Positions 10,735-22,521 of a DNA stretch of 64,000 nucleotides are shown piece after piece. Origin of the DNA: Fasciolopsis buskii (lineage: Eukaryota > Platyhelminthes > Trematoda > Plagiorchiida > Fasciolidae); assembly GCA_008360955.1 (NCBI GenBank), contig LUCM01008074.1, positions 46,241 to 110,240 on the forward strand, in the 5' to 3' direction. The number at the start of each line of letters is the position of its first letter. Position 1 is the first letter of the stretch. The notes under the pieces are model-generated. The model was not told where the DNA came from and did not search any database. It was given only the letters and a program-made list of their open reading frames with translations. Position numbers and translations under genes: made by a program.

Positions 10735-11970
10735 AAATTCTTACGAGCTGTTTTACCTCATCCGAGCTACCGGTGGGAAAGCATTAGGTGTGAGCGAAAC
10801 GATCTGTGGATCTGACCGTTCGCCTACCCACAACCTGAAACGCCGTCTTGTACTCTGGGCTGAGCATTTTGAAACAGTTTAGCTGGCCCTCAATGTCAAC
10901 GCCTCCTGACAAATATATTGTCGGTACTCAAAGAGTTGTTCTGTCATACGTCAGGTCGGGTTAGGGCTCATGGCCAGCTTTCACCACCTTTCGTCGTCTC
11001 CAATGTACTACGGCAGGGATGCCCTATATCTCCATTTATTTTCAACTTTTTCATAGAGGATGTTCTGCAGATCACATTTTCTGGTCTTTTGGACGGTGAA
11101 GTTGAACTCCTCCCAGGGAACAGAGGTTTCGACTCGGATTATGTCGATAATATCGCGTTGTTGTTGGGTGACGATGCACATGCTTTGGAGCGCTTGGCGA
11201 TTGAAGTATCCTCCGATACAGTATGTACTCTGTACCTTCAGTATGCACTGTACTTGTTCGAGGCTCTACCTGCATTCATCCTTTATGGTGATCTCTTCGA
11301 GGTAAGCAGTAGCTTCAAATACCTCGGGAACCTGACCACATCTGGCGCAGATGTTGGGGAATAGGTAACACCATGAATTGGGAAAGCCAGAGCAGCTTTC
11401 CCGAACTGGCGACATTTGTGTCACCACCATGATATTTGGCTTGCCCTGAGGGGAAGGGTGCACAGTACCACAGTTGATAGCGGTATTCGCGGTCTCGCGA
11501 CCTGGCCTATTGGCGTTGAGGACGCCCGGCGAATTTCTGTTTCTCCAGAGCTGTCTGGTGTGAACATCGGATGAGCAATGACGAGATACGTCGTCGTATG
11601 TTGGGTGCAGTCAGTCCTCCTCCGACTGAGATAATCGCCCTGCGTCGCTTTCGGTAGCTTGGATACGTATTACTTATGCCTGCCCATCGTCTACCTTTTC
11701 GTGCTCTTTTGCAAGTGTTTGCCAAAGCTGGAAGAAGCTGAATGGGAGTCAGACTATGACTTAGCGTAGAGGTATGAAGAAGTTAGCTTCCTCTTTGGTC
11801 TCGATTGGTGTTTCCCGTCTTCGTGGTTGGGGCCCAATAAATGAGTATTGCTGATTGCCAGTGCTGAGAAAAATGGCTGAGACCTGAAGCCAGTAACACG
11901 AATGTTGTGCGATCTGTCTGTGGAACTCGTCTCCCTTAAAAATAGTCCGAAAGAAACCAAAAAAATCACA
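10735..11970 (+). mobile_element. RTE-like LINE fragment: linker, RT and C-terminal part
   Basis: The copy is frameshifted. The linker at about 10740-10880 reads TGGKALGVSETICGSD and RRLVLWAEHFE. The RT fingers and palm at 10918-11364 include LRQGCPISPFIFNFFIEDVL, and the YADD site has become YVDN (about 11139-11150). The C-terminal tail at 11500-11950 includes the GWGP-type block. The end is nearly identical to the copy at 40375-40885. The change at the catalytic site and the frameshifts make it inactive. Confidence 0.85.
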
Positions 11971-13254
11971 AAATATTTTCGATGAAAACAGGAACAAACA
12001 GTTGGTTTGTTGTGGTTTATTATTATTCCCTCCCCACTTATTTGTCTACCCTCTGTGACATTCCGTTTGTCCGTTGTTGAGTTGGCACCATGCTTGTCCT
12101 CAAGCCGGTATATATATATACATATATATAATTTGTAATACCTTATTGATGTTCTTTATATGGAAATCTACTTTTGGGAATTGAGTTCGAGAAAAAACTG
12201 ATTCAACAGATAATGCTTCAATTAATTTACCACTATGAACGAAAAATTCGTCTGCGCCGAATGAATCGATGTAGACCTAGCAACACGTGGAACAAATCTG
12301 TTTGCGAACTGAGGATATCGCGGTTGTATGGTATTGGTTAGACAAGTTCATCGTCTTCCTACCGCTAGGTGTGATAAACACACAAATCCGACTTGTGTCG
12401 CTATGTAACGTGCCGTATTCGACGTAGTCGGAGATCAGAGAAAAAGAGCCGTTTATTGGAAAGAAAACCAGATCACTTCGGTTTTTCGCGCGAAAATCAT
12501 CATATAATCGATCGATTTTCCCATGGGATCAAAACAACCGTGGCTGATAGTGTATGACCGATGGGGTTTTCTTTGAGAATGAGACAGAGGGGAACGTTTG
12601 CCACAAGGCTGAACTGTAGAAAACCGTTGACAGAATCTCCTGACGGAATGTTTACTTGTTTACACGTCAGCTTTCATACGAATATTAGTGTGATAGTATA
12701 CGTTTTGCTTGTAGTTAGTTATAAAAGACTCATCACACAAGACCTACGGGTTCCTGAATGGTAGCTAGCTTCCTTGGATTAATTCCACCGATCGGAAATA
12801 ACACCATGCCAACGGTGCGGATTTGTATGTCCCAACTGCGAATATCCTCCAACCAGTGAATAATGGTACAATGAAATATTCACGGTTATACGATACCGAT
12901 AGTAGTCACCCTAAAAGGAGGGGGCTGGTCACTGCACTATAGTTCGTGCTTCTCTGTCTCCAAATTTGATTCAATAAGCCTGCTAGCTTGAATGGGTTTT
13001 GCACTTTCGAAGTGTGAAATGTTTTTGCATGATTGAGTTCTCCTAAAATTGAACCTTGTTTCTGCAGAGGAGCTGAACGAGGTTTGTTATTTGGAATGTT
13101 CTGTCTCATCAAGCGATCGTGTTTCGAATGGAGTGTTCTCATTATCACCAATTTGAGAAATCTGTGGCGTCCATATGACACCTGTCTACCAACCAGAGGT
13201 GTAAATTACACTGCATTAAGATTGGTTCAGCTATACATTCCCAACATCTAGTCG
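11971..13254. other. Intron sequence, nothing recognised
   Basis: An interrupted TA run lies at 12111-12130. The open frames (12561-12764, 12906-13181) are short and unassigned. Confidence 0.45.
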
Positions 13255-13765
13255 TTCAGGGCCGAAGGTATGCGGAGGCTGTCTCTATCTGAACACGGAT
13301 TTTTTCGCAGTATCGATCGATTCTGGTGAGAAAGTTGCCCCAATAACTCAAAGATAGAGCGTAAGATATTAGGTCTAGTGAACAGACAGTGAATTTGATT
13401 AGGCAAAGGCGATTAGGACATGTCACAGTTGACCACAGATCGACTGCCTCATGTTACCTCGGCCGCTGATGAAACGTTTGTGATGTAAACACCAAGCCCT
13501 AAGAAAACAACAACCTGATCTACGACTAACAAATTTCCATCCATCGATCGACTGCCACGATACACTACTCTTCAAGACAGATCACAGTTGGAAGATAGGT
13601 CAAAATAACAAAACGATAACACCATGAAATAGTGCGAAAACCCTAACCAATAGGACTGTCCAGCTTAGATCGAGTTAGGCTACCGGGTGCGGGTCCACGA
13701 GGTCCTCCAATACGAAAGCTGGAAACAATAGATGATATGACCAAATACCGCAATGGTACTAGCAT
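13255..13765 (+). mobile_element. LINE C-terminal fragment, heavily decayed
   Basis: Scattered frames match the C-terminal region of the RTE-like elements here. There is RAEGMRRLSLSEHGFFRSI (the cysteine/arginine-rich block seen at 49400 as FEQRCFRDIGRM). Near the end there are LPGAGPRGPP and KLETIDDMTK, matching the usual GWGP and LET-DMA blocks. Many indels are present. Confidence 0.6.
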
Positions 13766-13846
13766 GCGTGACCTATGGGAAAATTTTAGCTTGTGCGCAA
13801 AAAATTACACACTCCATTCTCCCGGTCATCTTCTCTCTCTCGCTTT

Positions 13847-13848
<2 letters not shown>

Positions 13849-13883
<35 letters not shown>

Positions 13884-14026
13884 ANNNNNNNNNNNNNNNN
13901 NNNNNNNNNNNNNNNNNNNNNNNNNNNNNNNNNNNNNNNNNNNNNNNNNNNNNNNNNNNNNNNNNNNNNNNNNNNNNNNNNNNNNNNNNNNNNNNNNNNN
14001 NNNNNATATATATATATATATATATA
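13849..14026. repeat. (AT)n tract interrupted by an assembly gap
   Basis: An AT run at about 13849-13880 is followed by AAGA, then 121 Ns at 13885-14005, and then another AT run to 14026. The open frames reported across it are artefacts of the Ns and the dinucleotide repeat. Confidence 0.97.
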
Positions 14027-15185
14027 AGAGCGACAACGGGAGATGTGTCCAAAAAATCTGATTGCCTCTCGAGCTATTGTGAGCATCATGATTCGTGTAC
14101 GTTCACGTTCCGCGAACCGTTAGGGTGTTGGTGAAACTACAGGAAGAAAAAAAGGCGAGTTCTAACGTGTCTTGTACGTCAATTTCGATATCGCATTAAT
14201 CTATCACTATCACCAAACGGGAGCCGTACAACCAACAATTCAGAATGCGAAGTGAACGTGCTCGCGGCAAGTTGATTATTGTTTGTTTTGCACTAGAGGA
14301 CTAAGTCAATGGTATTGCGACTTGAAACAAGACTATTATATTCCGAAGATGGCGCATAGTCGAGCTGACTGGTTTCAGGTTTCCTAACGATAGCTGATGC
14401 TACTGTTACTCGCCGTGGCAACAGAAGCCAGTGTGCGTGTGTACATTTACTGTTTCATATACACTGTTTCATATACACTCCAATAACCTATTCTACATAC
14501 TCTTATTGGACGATATTTATTCGCCCCTAGAAGTTCATGAATGCAACAAACAGAAACCACAGTGTTGAACAAAGTTAACTGAAGCGGATAAGTACAAAAC
14601 ATCAACTAAACGGAGAACATGGGAATGATAATTTACGTACTGGAATCATTTGGATTCTAATGACAACTGATACAAAAGAACTAGAAAGCTCTGACCAGTT
14701 GCAGTGGCTACGATTGGAATGCAATCTAGTTGACATTTCGACTTTTGTCACTAGGGTACAGGCTAGGTAGGAGAAGATTAAGTTTCCCAATTGTTTATAC
14801 ACGAGAAAATGGTGTACCGAAATCCAAGACCTATTCGAGATTGTACAAGGAGAAGTCAGATTGCAATGGGAAAGGATTGTCTAAGGGTATCCTACAAGCA
14901 AACCTGATGCACGATTCAGTGTGTTCGACAGCATGTGCTGCAGACATTCATCCAGTAGGAACGGTAGGAACAAGACGGAAGATCCGAAGATCTAGGGAGG
15001 CCAAGGAATAAATGCAGTCAGAGGTGATCGAGCGAACGCACTGGGCAAACTCCGTTTGAGAACGATTGGTTGCCGGGGGCCTGAAATCGTCTGAGTCGGC
15101 GACGGTTAAAAAAACCAATCACCATGTTTTATGAGCATATATGGTTCACCATATATGACAGCTTCTCTGTCCTCTATATCGTCTG
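14027..15185. other. Intron sequence, nothing recognised
   Basis: A 14-base unit (ACTGTTTCATATAC) is repeated twice in tandem at about 14449-14476. A perfect 9-base palindrome with a 4-base loop lies at 15136-15157. The 93-codon frame at 14730-15011 is unassigned. Confidence 0.45.
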
Positions 15186-15710
15186 TTTTAAATCGGTATC
15201 CATCATTCTTCTTTGGATTGGATACTACCCGGCTACCCAATTCGAAGTAGAGGGTTGACTTAGGTGACCTTACCCCTAGCCTTTGACCAAGTGGTATAAC
15301 CCAGAAGGTGGCAGGCCGATCTGAGGGGACTGGTAACTGACTGCTCAGTTCATGTGCCCTCCGGATAGGGTTAAATATTCAGGGTCTGTCGTACATCCCT
15401 TCTGCCCCAGAGGTCGGTGAGCACACAGCCTTGTGCTTCGTATGCCGCATGTGGTTGGTTTGTAACCAGAGTTTAAGGAACTCCCTTTGACTGATTACCC
15501 CTGATCAGTCAACTCGGATACCGTGCGTCTGCGTTCGTCATCGCATTTTGGTGGGAACACTTCAGCCACGGGAAGGCAGTGTCAGAGCCATTTTTGGACG
15601 AACGGTCACTTGGGAGCATTTCGATAGGCGTTCATGTCGAGTAGTGGAGTGAGCGCTGTTAGACGCTTATCCCCGGCCATACCGAGGTACTTGGAGATCA
15701 TTTCCTCGGC
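15186..15710 (+). repeat. Unclassified dispersed repeat, copy 1
   Basis: This copy shares order and sequence with 19100-19585. Common blocks are a CTAGCCTTTGACCAAGTGG-type start, GGCA-G-CGATCTGA, CTCAGTTCATG, the GTGTGCTTCGTA-GCC region, ACCAGAGTTTAA, CTGATCAGTCAACTCGG and a terminal CATACCGAGGTACTTGGAGA. No coding potential is seen. It could be a SINE or the untranslated part of a larger element. Confidence 0.65.
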
Positions 15711-16132
15711 AATGGAAGTAGTTTGGCCTTCACGTGACTGGATTCTATAACTTAGAGGCAATGATTCCTCATAAAATAGTGATGTACCAGATGGAGTGTC
15801 TCTTCGTCATCTCCCAAGGTCGCGGCTTCCAAGTAACAGGTGATGGCTATTAAACGACTCACCAAAGCTACGGAGCAACATATGAGATGCTGTAGTGGTA
15901 CAGTTTGCACTCCGTGATCAACCAATGAGTGGTCGGTGCAAATTAGTATGGTTCATCGTATCACGGGACGGGGTGGGAGACTACACAAGGCTCATAGATC
16001 ACATACTGATAAAGGCTACACAAACGAATCAAAACGGGATAGATGGATACCCCGGATTTAACCTAACGAAGTCATATGAATAGATCACATGCTCGTTTTT
16101 AACGCAGATCTAACAACAACGAGCAATACTAC

Positions 16133-16298
16133 TTTTACTTCCTATATTAATAAAATAACAATGTATGTCATTTTTCAAGAAAGTGGCCATGGTCAACAAA
16201 GGGCTGCCAAGTGGGGGAAGTTGACCGGCGATGGGAGGATTCGAACCCATAGCCTTCACGTCCAAACGCCACAAACTTATCCGCTTGGCTACCGCTGA
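16133..16298 (-). mobile_element. tRNA-derived SINE, complete-looking
   Basis: On the minus strand the head contains GCCAAGCGGATAAG (A-box region) and a perfect B box GGGTTCGAATCC (16236-16247). It is followed by a tail with TTGACCA-type sequence and TTATTTTATTAATA, then an A/T-rich end. The same order is found at 22522-22686, 30541-30708 and 60969-61136. The tRNA-like head looks like a gene at first sight, but the repeated tail shows it is a SINE. Confidence 0.85.
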
Positions 16299-16545
16299 CG
16301 AAGCTTGCTTTCGTCCGTTTTTGGGCCGATTAATCTCCGCTAATGATGTAGGTATTCGAGTATCTATTTGGAGCGTCCTGGAAAATGCAACAGAAACAAT
16401 GTTTGCTATCGAATATTTCAACATAAGTTCACATTTTTTGTTAATAATTTGAATAGACCATTATGTTGTTTTTGTTAACCTTATCGTTTTGTTTGTCTGT
16501 TCTATTCCATTCCCATCGTACACATTGGACGCGGGAACGGATCAG

Positions 16546-16674
16546 GCCGCGTTGCAACTCCTGTGCGTTTTGATTGAAACGTCACATCAGACCGTGAGCA
16601 GTTTGCTCATCCAGCGTCTATTCCCCGTGGTTGTGCACATCGCGATCACCAGCTCCGATTCTATGGTTATTTCT
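16546..16674 (+). CDS. IPO9: Importin-9, internal exon e
   Basis: The acceptor ATCAG ends at 16545 and the donor GTAAGT begins at 16675. The exon is in phase 0 at both ends. It reads AALQLLCVLIETSHQ and LLIQRLFPVVVHIAI, matching human ATAIDILTTVVRNTK and LLICQAFPAVAQCTL. The open frame continues upstream of the AG without homology. The intron before it is 8.9 kb and carries several LINE and SINE copies. Confidence 0.92.
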
Positions 16675-16924
16675 GTAAGTCACATTTCAAATCGGTCCGT
16701 GTACAACTGGTCTAGTTCTCTCGTTCGTTCTTGATCGTTTGGCACCTGATAACTCGTTGTCCGGATAGATAAATTTTACTTGCCTATTTTTCTTTTAGTT
16801 CCACGATTTGACTAGCCAATGAGACGTTCTATGGGATATTTGCGATTGAAATGTTCAGAGCCGGAATTGGTTCTACTCGAACTGGATGTATCAAGTCGTA
16901 CAAATCAGAAGGTATTTTTAAGAA

Positions 16925-17180
16925 AAGGCACTGAATATGAACAGAATAAGGTGGATGGGACATGTTTTGCACATGCCCACAGAAAGACTCCCTCATTATA
17001 CGCATTTCGCCGGGGCAGGTGATGCTTGGAGGGATTGGTCGAAGTGGCCAGTCTATGAGATGGGGAAAAAGTATGATAGCTTTAACCAGCAAACTGGCTC
17101 GTATTTGTCTAATTAAACTATCGGGTTGGGGCCCTCGAAATGGCTCCTTCCCCAAGCGATATTTCTAGAAGACGGGTGAT
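16925..17180 (+). mobile_element. LINE C-terminal fragment
   Basis: It lies just after exon e. The + strand reads NKVDGTCFAHAHRKTPSLYA, corresponding to the GHVL-M---RLP-YALF block, and then a GWGPRNGSF block near 17130. Frameshifts separate them. It is a 5'-truncated RTE-like fragment. Confidence 0.65.
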
Positions 17181-17889
17181 ATGTTCCAGTGCCGCAATCA
17201 GCGGCTGTGTTACATCCGAAATCTTTTCTATGTTGGCTAGTTGTTCGACTTATTGCCGTTTATTCAATCTTCTACTGTTTCTCGTTCTCGTTTGAGTAGC
17301 AGTCAAAACCGGATCACATTGGTGCAGATTTAGCGGTTATAAAAGCTGAAACCGGACTGGAAATCCATAAGTAAAAACGACCTAGTAGTGATGAGGTTGC
17401 CCGCCGTAATAGTGCTGAATACAGATGCCTGTTGTTGATAAAATAGTACATGCCTTACTCGGAAAACCGATACAGAGTGAATTCGTGTCTCATGTGCGGA
17501 AGACGTCTTATTTGGTCCCAATTTATTTGTCTCATCGGTGCCAGATTCTTCTTTATTCCTCTTCATCCTCCCTAATCTCCTGTCTGCAACCGCGTGCCCA
17601 TCTTAAAGTGGTTGCTTAATTGCTCTATTTCTACTGCTGTTGTTTCCAAAAAAATTTGCGTATTCTTTGCGCTGTTTCATATACATGCAACTACGATTTG
17701 TTCATCTGGTCACGCCCAGGTGACAACTGCCCTGAGTATTAGAGTTGAGTTTGCACTTTGGAATCACGGGTGTCAGAAGCTGTTAACAACTTAACGGATC
17801 TATGCGAATTTTATATCATGGAGACAGGGTGGTACTGGATGACGATGCAAGCGCACCCATTGATCGTCGAGGTTCTTCGTTCGTCATTT
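17181..17889. other. Intron sequence, nothing recognised
   Basis: No repeats or recognisable frames are seen. Confidence 0.4.
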
Positions 17890-18010
17890 TTGGAACATGT
17901 AACAACAAGCGAAAGGTAGCAGTCAGTAGGGCTTGTCTTACTGTTTAGCACTGAACGATAATGGTAACCATGATGATAATGACGGCAATGATGATGATAA
18001 TGATAATCGT
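17890..18010 (+). mobile_element. RTE-like LINE, extreme 3' tail
   Basis: The 3' UTR pattern GTCAGTAGGGCTTGTCTTAC, then GTTTAGCACTGAACGATAATGG, corresponds to GTCAGTGAGGCTTGC and GTTTAACGCCGAACGATGATG at 56265-56317. A degenerate (GAT)n tail follows. Confidence 0.7.
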
Positions 18011-19099
18011 GATACGCAGGTTTTGAAGAGAGTGAACACTTGGACACCAAAATGGCGATCGTCCCCGATGCACGGATCGTGATCGTAATCGACTATTCCT
18101 TTTCTGCACAGACAATCGCCCATTCTTATGGAGAACCTCCGTTCGATCAAGCGTCTGCCATACAATTTCCGGCGTAAATAGGCCGCGGAGCCATAAGTTA
18201 CCGTTGGTGTGGATCTTTCTAGTGTGGTAGGTCGTGCTGGAACATACATTTAGATTCTAATTATGTTCTCTTGTGCACTAAGTTCACGATACGATTTTTC
18301 TCCAAACCGAACGTCCTGTTTCAACGGATAGAATGTAGGCAGGTTCTGTCAAACTCTTTTCCAAAAGAAGCCTCAGAATAAACTTACCTTCCGGATAACC
18401 CGCCTTATGTCAGACCACGGAAACAGCAGCTACTATATCCCGTGGATTACCCAGTCGTACTACACATCCCACCCACTGAATATCAAGGAGTTTTTTAAAA
18501 TTCCTGGAAATTCACCGTGACTTTCTCCTGTTCGTTGTCTGTCTTCTTTCATTAATGGTTCGGAAGTTTTTGTTGAGTTTGTGGACTACAGTGAACTAGC
18601 AACCCAACAGTCTGAAGGTGTTTGCGCACTATCGTGTACCGCGGCTGGAACATGCAATTTGCACGCCACCCCATCTGTTTTCAGGTTGACCAAAATGTCG
18701 ATTCCCAGGTTGACCTTCTTCAGTTCATGCCGTTCTCATGGCTTGGAACCTGGTGATCGTGACATGGTTGAAAAGCTTGTTTCACTTAACTGTAGGTCTT
18801 ACCCGACGCAGGTATGCTGTGACAGTTTTTTTCACACTCGGAAAAGATTAAATCTTTAATTTTTCAAATTTGTGTCGTTTCACACTCTCCCATGACACCA
18901 CACCTCAGTATATATTGTTATATATAATATATCTTATATTTTGCACAAATCTGAATAGATATAAAGCGCCACCGGAATCCTGGCGAAGGATGCGAATAAT
19001 GTGTAGTTCTTTCACTCCTCATCTCAACATCATCGGTCATGCATCGGAATCCACGAGTCCTATATGGTCTTGCTACCACGCGATTGCTCAAACCGAAGA
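18011..19099. other. Intron sequence, nothing recognised
   Basis: The frames at 17938-18249 (minus) and 18581-18859 (plus) have no recognisable domain. Confidence 0.4.
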
Positions 19100-19585
19100 A
19101 AAGGGTTAAAATAGGGGACCCTATCTCGAGCCTATGATCGAATGGTTTGACCCACAATGCGGCAAGACGATCTGAAAGTCACGTAACCCACTAGGGGCCG
19201 ATAACTGATCGCTCAGTTCATGCGTCATTCGGATTGGGCTAGACATAGTGGGTGCCCAGTACAGTCGATCACAACGGACGCCGGTGACCCCATAGCCGTG
19301 TGCTTCGTAAGCCAACTCTGATTGGTGTGGAATCAGAGTTTAACCAACTCCCCTAACTGCTTATCAATGATCAGTCAACCCGGTGGAATGTGTCGAGCAT
19401 TTGTTTATGTCCCTACACTTTAGTAGGAACACGTTCTCCACGAGAAAGCAATATATAGGAATTCTTCAGCAGAGGATATCTGAGACGCTTGTCAAACGGA
19501 AGCATTTTTAAAGATGTTCAGGGCGAGTAGCCAACTCAGAGCCTGAATCACCCACCCCGACCATGCTGAGACACTTGGAGATCCC
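19100..19585 (+). repeat. Unclassified dispersed repeat, copy 2
   Basis: It is homologous to 15186-15710 along its length. It includes CTCAGTTCATGCGTCATTC, GTGTGCTTCGTAAGCC, AATCAGAGTTTAACCAACTC and GACCATGCTGAGACACTTGG at the end. It lies about 200 bases before exon f. Confidence 0.7.
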
Positions 19586-19791
19586 CACTTCTGTATGTGC
19601 GAGATAATCTGTTCACTCCGATTTGTCATCGTTGAGTCTTCTTATCGCAAGCGTTATCATGGACAGTTTGCCACTCAAAACCTTTTGTTGACTTTTGGGC
19701 AAAGAATTTAGCTATGAATTTCGAACTCGATCTTAGATAGATGTAACTCATGCAGTTTTTCCGATTCGCCCAACTTTTCTCGTCTCCTCAG

Positions 19792-19864
19792 GGCTGTTGC
19801 GAAGCGTTACGTTGTTACTTGGCCGTCGGTGTTAATCAAGTTCTTGATTGGCATGACGATGAAG
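19792..19864 (+). CDS. IPO9: Importin-9, internal exon f (short)
   Basis: This 73-base exon follows CTCCTCAG (ending at 19791) and is followed by GTAGGT. It translates to CCEALRCYLAV and QVLDWHDDEG, closely matching human GECLRAYVSV and QVAQWHDEQG. It enters in phase 0 and leaves after codon position 1. It is easy to miss with an ORF scan because it is so short. Confidence 0.92.
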
Positions 19865-20292
19865 GTAGGTGGTGACTCGCACATTTTGTTGTTGTTGTTA
19901 ATTATTGTTGGCTTTCTTCCGTTTCTTTTTCGGTTTCTGCATCACTCAAAAACTGGTCCTCAGTTTTTGTAGCTATCATTTCCTTTTTCCTTATTGTTCT
20001 CGTTTTGATCTCCCTCATCTTTTGTTAGATAATCCGCAGTGTAATAACAACGGAACCTCCAGGTTGCGAACAAAAAAAACAAAAAAAAAAACAACCATCC
20101 CACACAGTCCACCTAGCCCGTCAGACAAAGTACTTCTGGGGAGCCACAGTCAGTTGTCTACTAAGATCACTATAGATTCCTTGGGCGTCTGGTATTTGTA
20201 GAATGGTATTCTTCAGTTGCTGAGACAGAGGACTAGAAACGAGTCGGGGACCTACTCACAAATCGTGAAACCGAGTTCACCTAACCGGACCA
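19865..20292. other. Intron sequence, nothing recognised
   Basis: It is T-rich after the exon f donor and has an A-rich run at 20073-20091. Nothing else is recognised. Confidence 0.4.
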
Positions 20293-20700
20293 TTCAGCAT
20301 CATCACCGTTCGGCGTTAAACCACAAGACAAGCCTCACTGACCGCTTCCTTTTTCCCAAGGTTACATTTGTTTATAAAAAGGGTGACAGGGAGTGGACTT
20401 ACAAAGGCGAGAAAAGATAAGAATGCTGCTGAAAATGTCAACACGATCGTCACTGTTCACGGTTTACTGCCGTATCCTTCAGTGTATCCAGCCAGCTAGT
20501 TGACAGGTCTCTCGGACCCCAACCACGAAGGCGCGAGATACCTACTTTACCTAGGTCCACTGTACATTTTCTCATTCGACGTTGCCATGTCATCTGTTGA
20601 CCTCCACGTGGCTTTTTCCACTTCGTGGAAGGAAAGCAAAATGGTGCACGATATGGTGTTTACCATACAATGCGTGCATTGGATCTCCGCGGTGTTTATG
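20293..20700 (-). mobile_element. RTE-like LINE, 3' end, antisense
   Basis: On the minus strand it reads from the GWGP-type block (CACGAAGG reverse) through the TGGAGACACTGAAGG-type block and the 3' UTR to a short (GAT)n end at the left. Landmarks on the + strand are CCTCACTGACCGCTTCC, GATCGTCACTGTTCACGG, CTTCAGTGTATCCAGCCAGC and CCCCAACCACGAAGGCG. The frame is broken. Confidence 0.8.
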
Positions 20701-22144
20701 TAGTCTCTGTCCGAGTTGTGCCTATCCCAAACTCCAGCATTCGATGCATTTAATTCCTCCATGTTGACGCATTCCACTGAATTTATCATAATGAGATTGT
20801 TGACAGTTTCGGACTTTATGAGATTGTCGTCACACGTGGACAATCGAGTCCGCAGCTCCTGGATCTCTTGGGGACCGGTACTGGAGCATTCACCTTAGCG
20901 TCCACGTGGTTGCAACCTTTTTTCTCAACCATACTAGTCGGAGCAAATGTAAGTAATTGACTTTTACAGTTAACTCCTCAAAATTTGTCTGTTTGTTCCG
21001 TTAATTCCGAGAGAATGGGACGCCTGCACAGAACCTAGTATTCGAGTGTGCATAGCACGTACTGGAGAAATTCGATCCAGATGAGTGAGGCAAAATGGTC
21101 ATCATCTGATCACGTTTCCCCTGATCTGAATCAACCGACAGTTGCCAGTACCCGTTTCGAATCCTCAGTGATGGTAATAGGACACAACACATCTGATAAA
21201 CAATATCCTAGTGCCTTTTCCGTGTGCGTCATCAATGGCGAACTGTCGGATGTACCGTCGCTGTTTGAGGAAAAATGTGAATAAAATGGACTACATTCAC
21301 GTCATTCTTCACCTTCTGATGGCGCAAGAATCCGTTTCATGTTGCACAACTGATTGCTGTAAGCTGAAAATCGTGACCGATGTTCAAGTCTTCAAAACGT
21401 CTAGACTAACCGCTATGAACTAAATGATAGTTCACTGGACATCACAAAAAGTATCCATTACAATCTTCTTTTTTGAATAACTGAACCAAGCACTTCGAAG
21501 TAGAAAGACTGCCTTTTCGCAGTTACTGTTGGGTAACGTCTAATCACTGTTCCAACTTCTGCTTTCCAGGTCTCTATTATCGGTCTCCAGTAGCTCAAAC
21601 TAGTCAACGGGCACAAAATCTCGTTTTATTAAGTGAAAACATCACATAGTCAAATTGTACCTTGGTTGCATACGTGCGCCCATGTGACCGTTATGAATTC
21701 ATCGGTTGTCTGGATCGCGCCTTGTTTGGTCTATCTCCTGTTCATTTCATCTAGTTTAGTTCATGTCGTTTTCTTGTCGAATCCGGACCGTTCATCCTGA
21801 TTGGTTAGCACAAATCACGATATGACCTTCTCAGTTTGTTTATCCGCACCCTTGGCTTGTAATCACGCCACTACCATAACTTCCATCGCGAAGCTGCGCA
21901 CTCAGCGAAGAGCGACCACTAATATTACAGATCTGAGTTTGTAATTGGATTGCTCCGTCATTCAGACAGAGAGAACCAAGAAAACGATCCGTCTCCCGAT
22001 TCTACTGCACTTGCAACCTACGCGATTCTGCCGTGTCTGAGATAACAAGGTACTTTCCAAAATGTAGACATCGTCTGTCCTACTCCGGCTGTTGAAAAAT
22101 GCTTAAGTTACTAGAGTAGCGCTTCTGTTGAGTCGCTTTGTCTC
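20701..22144. other. Intron sequence, nothing recognised
   Basis: A few frames of 60-98 codons exist on both strands without recognisable motifs. Confidence 0.4.
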
Positions 22145-22335
22145 TCGAGACGGCGATAGATGGCGTTTGGACGTGAATGTCTTGAGTTCGAATTCCCTCA
22201 CCGCTGGTCAGTTTCTTTATTTGACAGCCCTCTGTCGGCCGTAGCTCCCTTCCTGAAACTGGAAGTGGTGTACACTTATTTCACCAATGAAGGAAGCAAA
22301 AGGTGGAAGATAAAAAGAAGAGAAACGTCACTAAC
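22145..22335 (+). mobile_element. tRNA-derived SINE, diverged
   Basis: The head has TGGCGTTTGGACGTGAATG and the B box AGTTCGAATTC (22185-22195), then CTCTGTCGGCCGTAGCTCCC and the TTCATTAATAAAAGG-like tail in degraded form. It forms an inverted pair with the copy at 22522-22686. Confidence 0.75.
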
Positions 22336-22521
22336 GTGCTTTTCGTCGACGAAGTGATTGCGTCTGTCAGTCTAACGCGCAGCGCCGCATCTTAGAACGT
22401 AGTTGTAAATTACAACAGCCACACACAGCATGCTTCGCTTAATTTAACATCGTCAACTGGTAGTCACTCTAAAGCCTGTTGCAAAGAGACGGGTTCTGGA
22501 GGCGTACATCCTTTATCCCTT

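Noticed and set aside
13737..14089. Five overlapping frames with long X runs
   Set aside because: They exist only because 121 Ns and AT dinucleotides contain no stops.
16230..16300. Candidate tRNA gene on the - strand
   Set aside because: The A and B boxes are good, but the same unit with the same tail occurs at several other loci, so it is a SINE head, not a functional tRNA gene.
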